NCBI GenBank assembly: GCA_024229195.1
Contig: JAAESS010000216.1
Location: 1-37,445, forward strand
DNA: 37,445 nt
Reading direction: 5' to 3'
Source: Flavobacteriales bacterium
Lineage (GTDB): Bacteria > Bacteroidota > Bacteroidia > Flavobacteriales > Flavobacteriaceae
The notes under the pieces: model-generated
Database searches by the model: none
The model's input: only the letters and a program-made list of their open reading frames with translations
Told to the model about the DNA's origin: nothing
Part shown: piece by piece, positions 35,641 to 37,445 of the stretch
Layout: the number at the start of each line of letters is the position of its first letter
Position numbering within the stretch: the first letter of the stretch is position 1
Program-made: the position numbers and the translations under genes

Positions 35641-36732
35641 TCAAGGTGCCAATTGCACCGCTTTCCATCCAGTCCCGTCATGGAAAAATAAAGTCCCTGC
35701 ATTACTTACATATAAATCCCCTAAAGTTCCGTCATTTGGCTCACTTGATTGAGGATCTAATCTCATAACACCACTGATATGAACTTTTCGTTGAGGATTA
35801 GTAGTTCCCACACCCAGGTTTCCTGCCATATAGGAATTGTTTACATTATCAGAATAAAGTGCCCATGCTGTTCCTGCAACATTTGAGAAGGGAGTAGCTA
35901 AATACAATGCATAAGAATTACCTCCTACTGTTCCGGTATTTGCCTGACCTCCAATGTATACACCATATCCATCTCCCGTTATCGAACCATCATTTGTTGC
36001 GTATAATGAGGCAAGTGATGCTACACCCATAGTTGCACCTGATTTATTCACCAAACTTACATCCATACCTCTACCGGTTGCCATGGTACCTGCGTTGTTT
36101 GAATTTTCTATTATTGAACCAGATCCATACGTAATTGTTCCAGAGTTGGCGATTTGAGGATAAGATCCTACAGCTGTCGTTATACTCGCTCCGTTGTTTG
36201 GGTTTTGAATGACTCCCTGACTTCCAATTGCATAAACTATGGTACCTGTCGAATTATTTCTTGCTACTCCTACAGTTCCATAAGTCGTTGAAGCTGTTCC
36301 TGTACCATCAAATACACCTCTCATTATTGCAGAAGCATTACCCCCATCAGCAGTTGTTAAGTTTTCTACATATAACTTGTGAATAGTCGCGAATGAACTT
36401 ATACCAATCCCTACTCTTCCACCAAAATAAGCAATATCTGCTGCAGCTCCATCTATAAACTTACCTTCTCCTGGTTTATCTTCAATCCAAGCTCCATCAA
36501 TATAGGACCAGTAAGATTTTGTATCTGTATCAAAAACCATCAAACTGCTTGCCGGATTGGCAATAGCAGTTCTTTGTGCTGTTGTCATTCTGGGCATAAG
36601 TAAACCCTTATCTGTTGCTGTTACATCCAAAGCCGCTGAGGCATCCGGCATACTTGTTCCAATTCCTACCTGACCCGCAGCGCTTAAACTAAAAGCGATA
36701 CTAAACACCAAGACTGTTATAATTTTATTCAT
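35641..36732 (-). CDS. Secreted surface protein of the GIGT type
   Basis: A 363-residue protein with a signal peptide (MNKIITVLVFSIAFSLSAAG) followed by QVGIGTSMPDASAALDV and LLMPRMTTAQRTAI, a start module common in Bacteroidota tail-fibre-like and surface proteins. The middle is rich in Gly, Thr, Asn and Ser, and the end has GVGTTNPQRKVHISG followed by DGTLGDLYVSNAGTLFFHDG. Function is unknown; an extended beta-rich fibre is likely. No T9SS domain. Start chosen at the ATG at 36732 rather than a TTG two codons earlier. It follows the partial T9SS cargo gene by 13 nt. Confidence 0.7.
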   Translation of the reverse strand: MNKIITVLVFSIAFSLSAAGQVGIGTSMPDASAALDVTATDKGLLMPRMTTAQRTAIANPASSLMVFDTDTKSYWSYIDGAWIEDKPGEGKFIDGAAADIAYFGGRVGIGISSFATIHKLYVENLTTADGGNASAIMRGVFDGTGTASTTYGTVGVARNNSTGTIVYAIGSQGVIQNPNNGASITTAVGSYPQIANSGTITYGSGSIIENSNNAGTMATGRGMDVSLVNKSGATMGVASLASLYATNDGSITGDGYGVYIGGQANTGTVGGNSYALYLATPFSNVAGTAWALYSDNVNNSYMAGNLGVGTTNPQRKVHISGVMRLDPQSSEPNDGTLGDLYVSNAGTLFFHDGTGWKAVQLAP

Positions 36733-36745
36733 GATCAATTGATTA

Positions 36746-37445
36746 TTATTCGATTATTATTTTCTTTACACCCTGTTTACCTTCATGTTCAAATTTGACA
36801 AAATACAAGCCACTTTTCAAATTTGATTTTGGAAGATTCCCTTGACCAAGATAAAGGTCTACTTTATCAAAATGCTTCATTAATCTTCCATTGATATCAT
36901 AAATTGATACATTAAGGTCAACTATGTCTCCTGAAGTCACAAACCTGACGTTTTCTTCCTCAGATTTCACGGGGTTGGACAACAGACTTATTCCTGTTGT
37001 TAAAAAAAGATCATTTAAGGATAAGACTACCTGATGGTCGATTCCAAAGGTATATTGACCGTAAGTACTCAAATCAACAGGATTATTAGGGTCACTTGTT
37101 ACATTACCTTCGAGTAGATCTCCTGTTACGGTATATGAACTAGATGCACTGATCAGGTCCCAAACTCCTCCGCTAAGCCCTACAATTGAAACGGAACTTA
37201 ATGATCCTCCGTTATTATTAACGAGAGAAGTGATATCACTGTCTTCATTCCATGGTATTGTCACCACTGCATTTCCAGTAAGCTCCCAAAATTCAACATT
37301 CGATACGGCATCAACATCAGTACCGTTGGAGCCGCTTCCTGGTGCTGTGTTTGAATATTTTGCAGTTGCATCACCTGTATGTTCTAAATTTACAGGAGCA
37401 TAAACTCCATTGTCACCTACCGGCAATTTGGTATTTCCCGAACCA
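36746..37445 (-). CDS. T9SS cargo protein, 3' part only
   Basis: The reading frame is open to the right edge of the window, so the gene's 5' part is missing. At least 230 residues are visible. The start of the fragment (SGNTKLPVGDNGVYAPVNL) resembles repeat modules of large secreted Bacteroidota proteins. The last ~75 residues are a type A T9SS C-terminal sorting domain, with SLLSNPVKSEEENV, SIYDINGRLMKHF and LKSGLYFVKFEHEGKQGVKK, which directs export across the outer membrane and attachment. Substrate or enzymatic role is unknown. Likely co-transcribed with the GIGT protein. Confidence 0.85.
   Translation of the reverse strand, partial: GSGNTKLPVGDNGVYAPVNLEHTGDATAKYSNTAPGSGSNGTDVDAVSNVEFWELTGNAVVTIPWNEDSDITSLVNNNGGSLSSVSIVGLSGGVWDLISASSSYTVTGDLLEGNVTSDPNNPVDLSTYGQYTFGIDHQVVLSLNDLFLTTGISLLSNPVKSEEENVRFVTSGDIVDLNVSIYDINGRLMKHFDKVDLYLGQGNLPKSNLKSGLYFVKFEHEGKQGVKKIIIE

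Noticed and set aside
35645-35659. Terminator hairpin GGTGC/GCACC at the end of the surface-protein gene
   Set aside because: It lies within the last codons and has no T run on the transcribed side.

Overview
The window reads as a chromosomal segment of a Bacteroidota bacterium, most likely a marine member of the Flavobacteriia. The evidence is low-GC, A-rich DNA, several promoters of the Bacteroidota type (TTG ~19 bp upstream of TAnnTTTG), A-rich rather than Shine-Dalgarno translation starts, a type IX secretion (T9SS) C-terminal sorting domain, DUF4251 and VPS10/sortilin-like proteins, and strict gene-by-gene synteny of housekeeping genes without phage or IS elements. No tRNA, rRNA, CRISPR array or transposase was seen.

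Layout. 1-700: an AT-rich stretch that looks empty at normal gene size but holds three tandem ~117-bp units, each encoding a nearly identical, very basic 24-residue peptide, followed by a terminator. 709-3760: an XRE-type regulator with an apparent acetyltransferase-like C-terminus, in line with an AGE/cellobiose-2-epimerase-like enzyme; a small charged protein followed by two possible micro-ORFs; a lone glycogen-binding (CBM48-like) domain protein. 4008-7569: a three-gene biotin-dependent acyl-CoA carboxylase (biotin carrier, biotin carboxylase, carboxyltransferase; probably propionyl-CoA carboxylase). 7582-12516: clpS, prmA, tpiA, pyrF, a two-TM protein and der. 12521-22027: a TPM-domain protein with a glycine-rich tail, a 1064-residue beta-propeller secreted protein, a DUF6973-like protein, an Xaa-Pro aminopeptidase, BrnQ, an alpha/beta hydrolase, a zinc-ribbon methyltransferase and a DUF4251 protein. 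22030-28733: thiL, a decayed dicarboxylate/cation symporter pseudogene, a TerB/DnaJ co-chaperone, a bacilliredoxin with a Cys-rich lipoprotein, an HD hydrolase, an enoyl-CoA hydratase and an orphan sensor kinase.

28956-35540 is a complete trpEGDCFBA operon on the minus strand. Upstream of trpE there is a full transcription attenuator: a consensus promoter, an unannotated 20-codon leader peptide with three consecutive Trp codons, mutually exclusive 1:2, 2:3 and 3:4 pairings, and a strong hairpin with nine Us. 35641-37445 carries a secreted 'GIGT'-type surface protein and the 3' part of a T9SS cargo gene running off the right edge.

The two most interesting items are both too small for ordinary gene callers: the triplicated 24-residue ORF array (210-519) and the trpL attenuator (35419-35576). 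Function of the first is unknown; the mechanism of the second can be read from the sequence.
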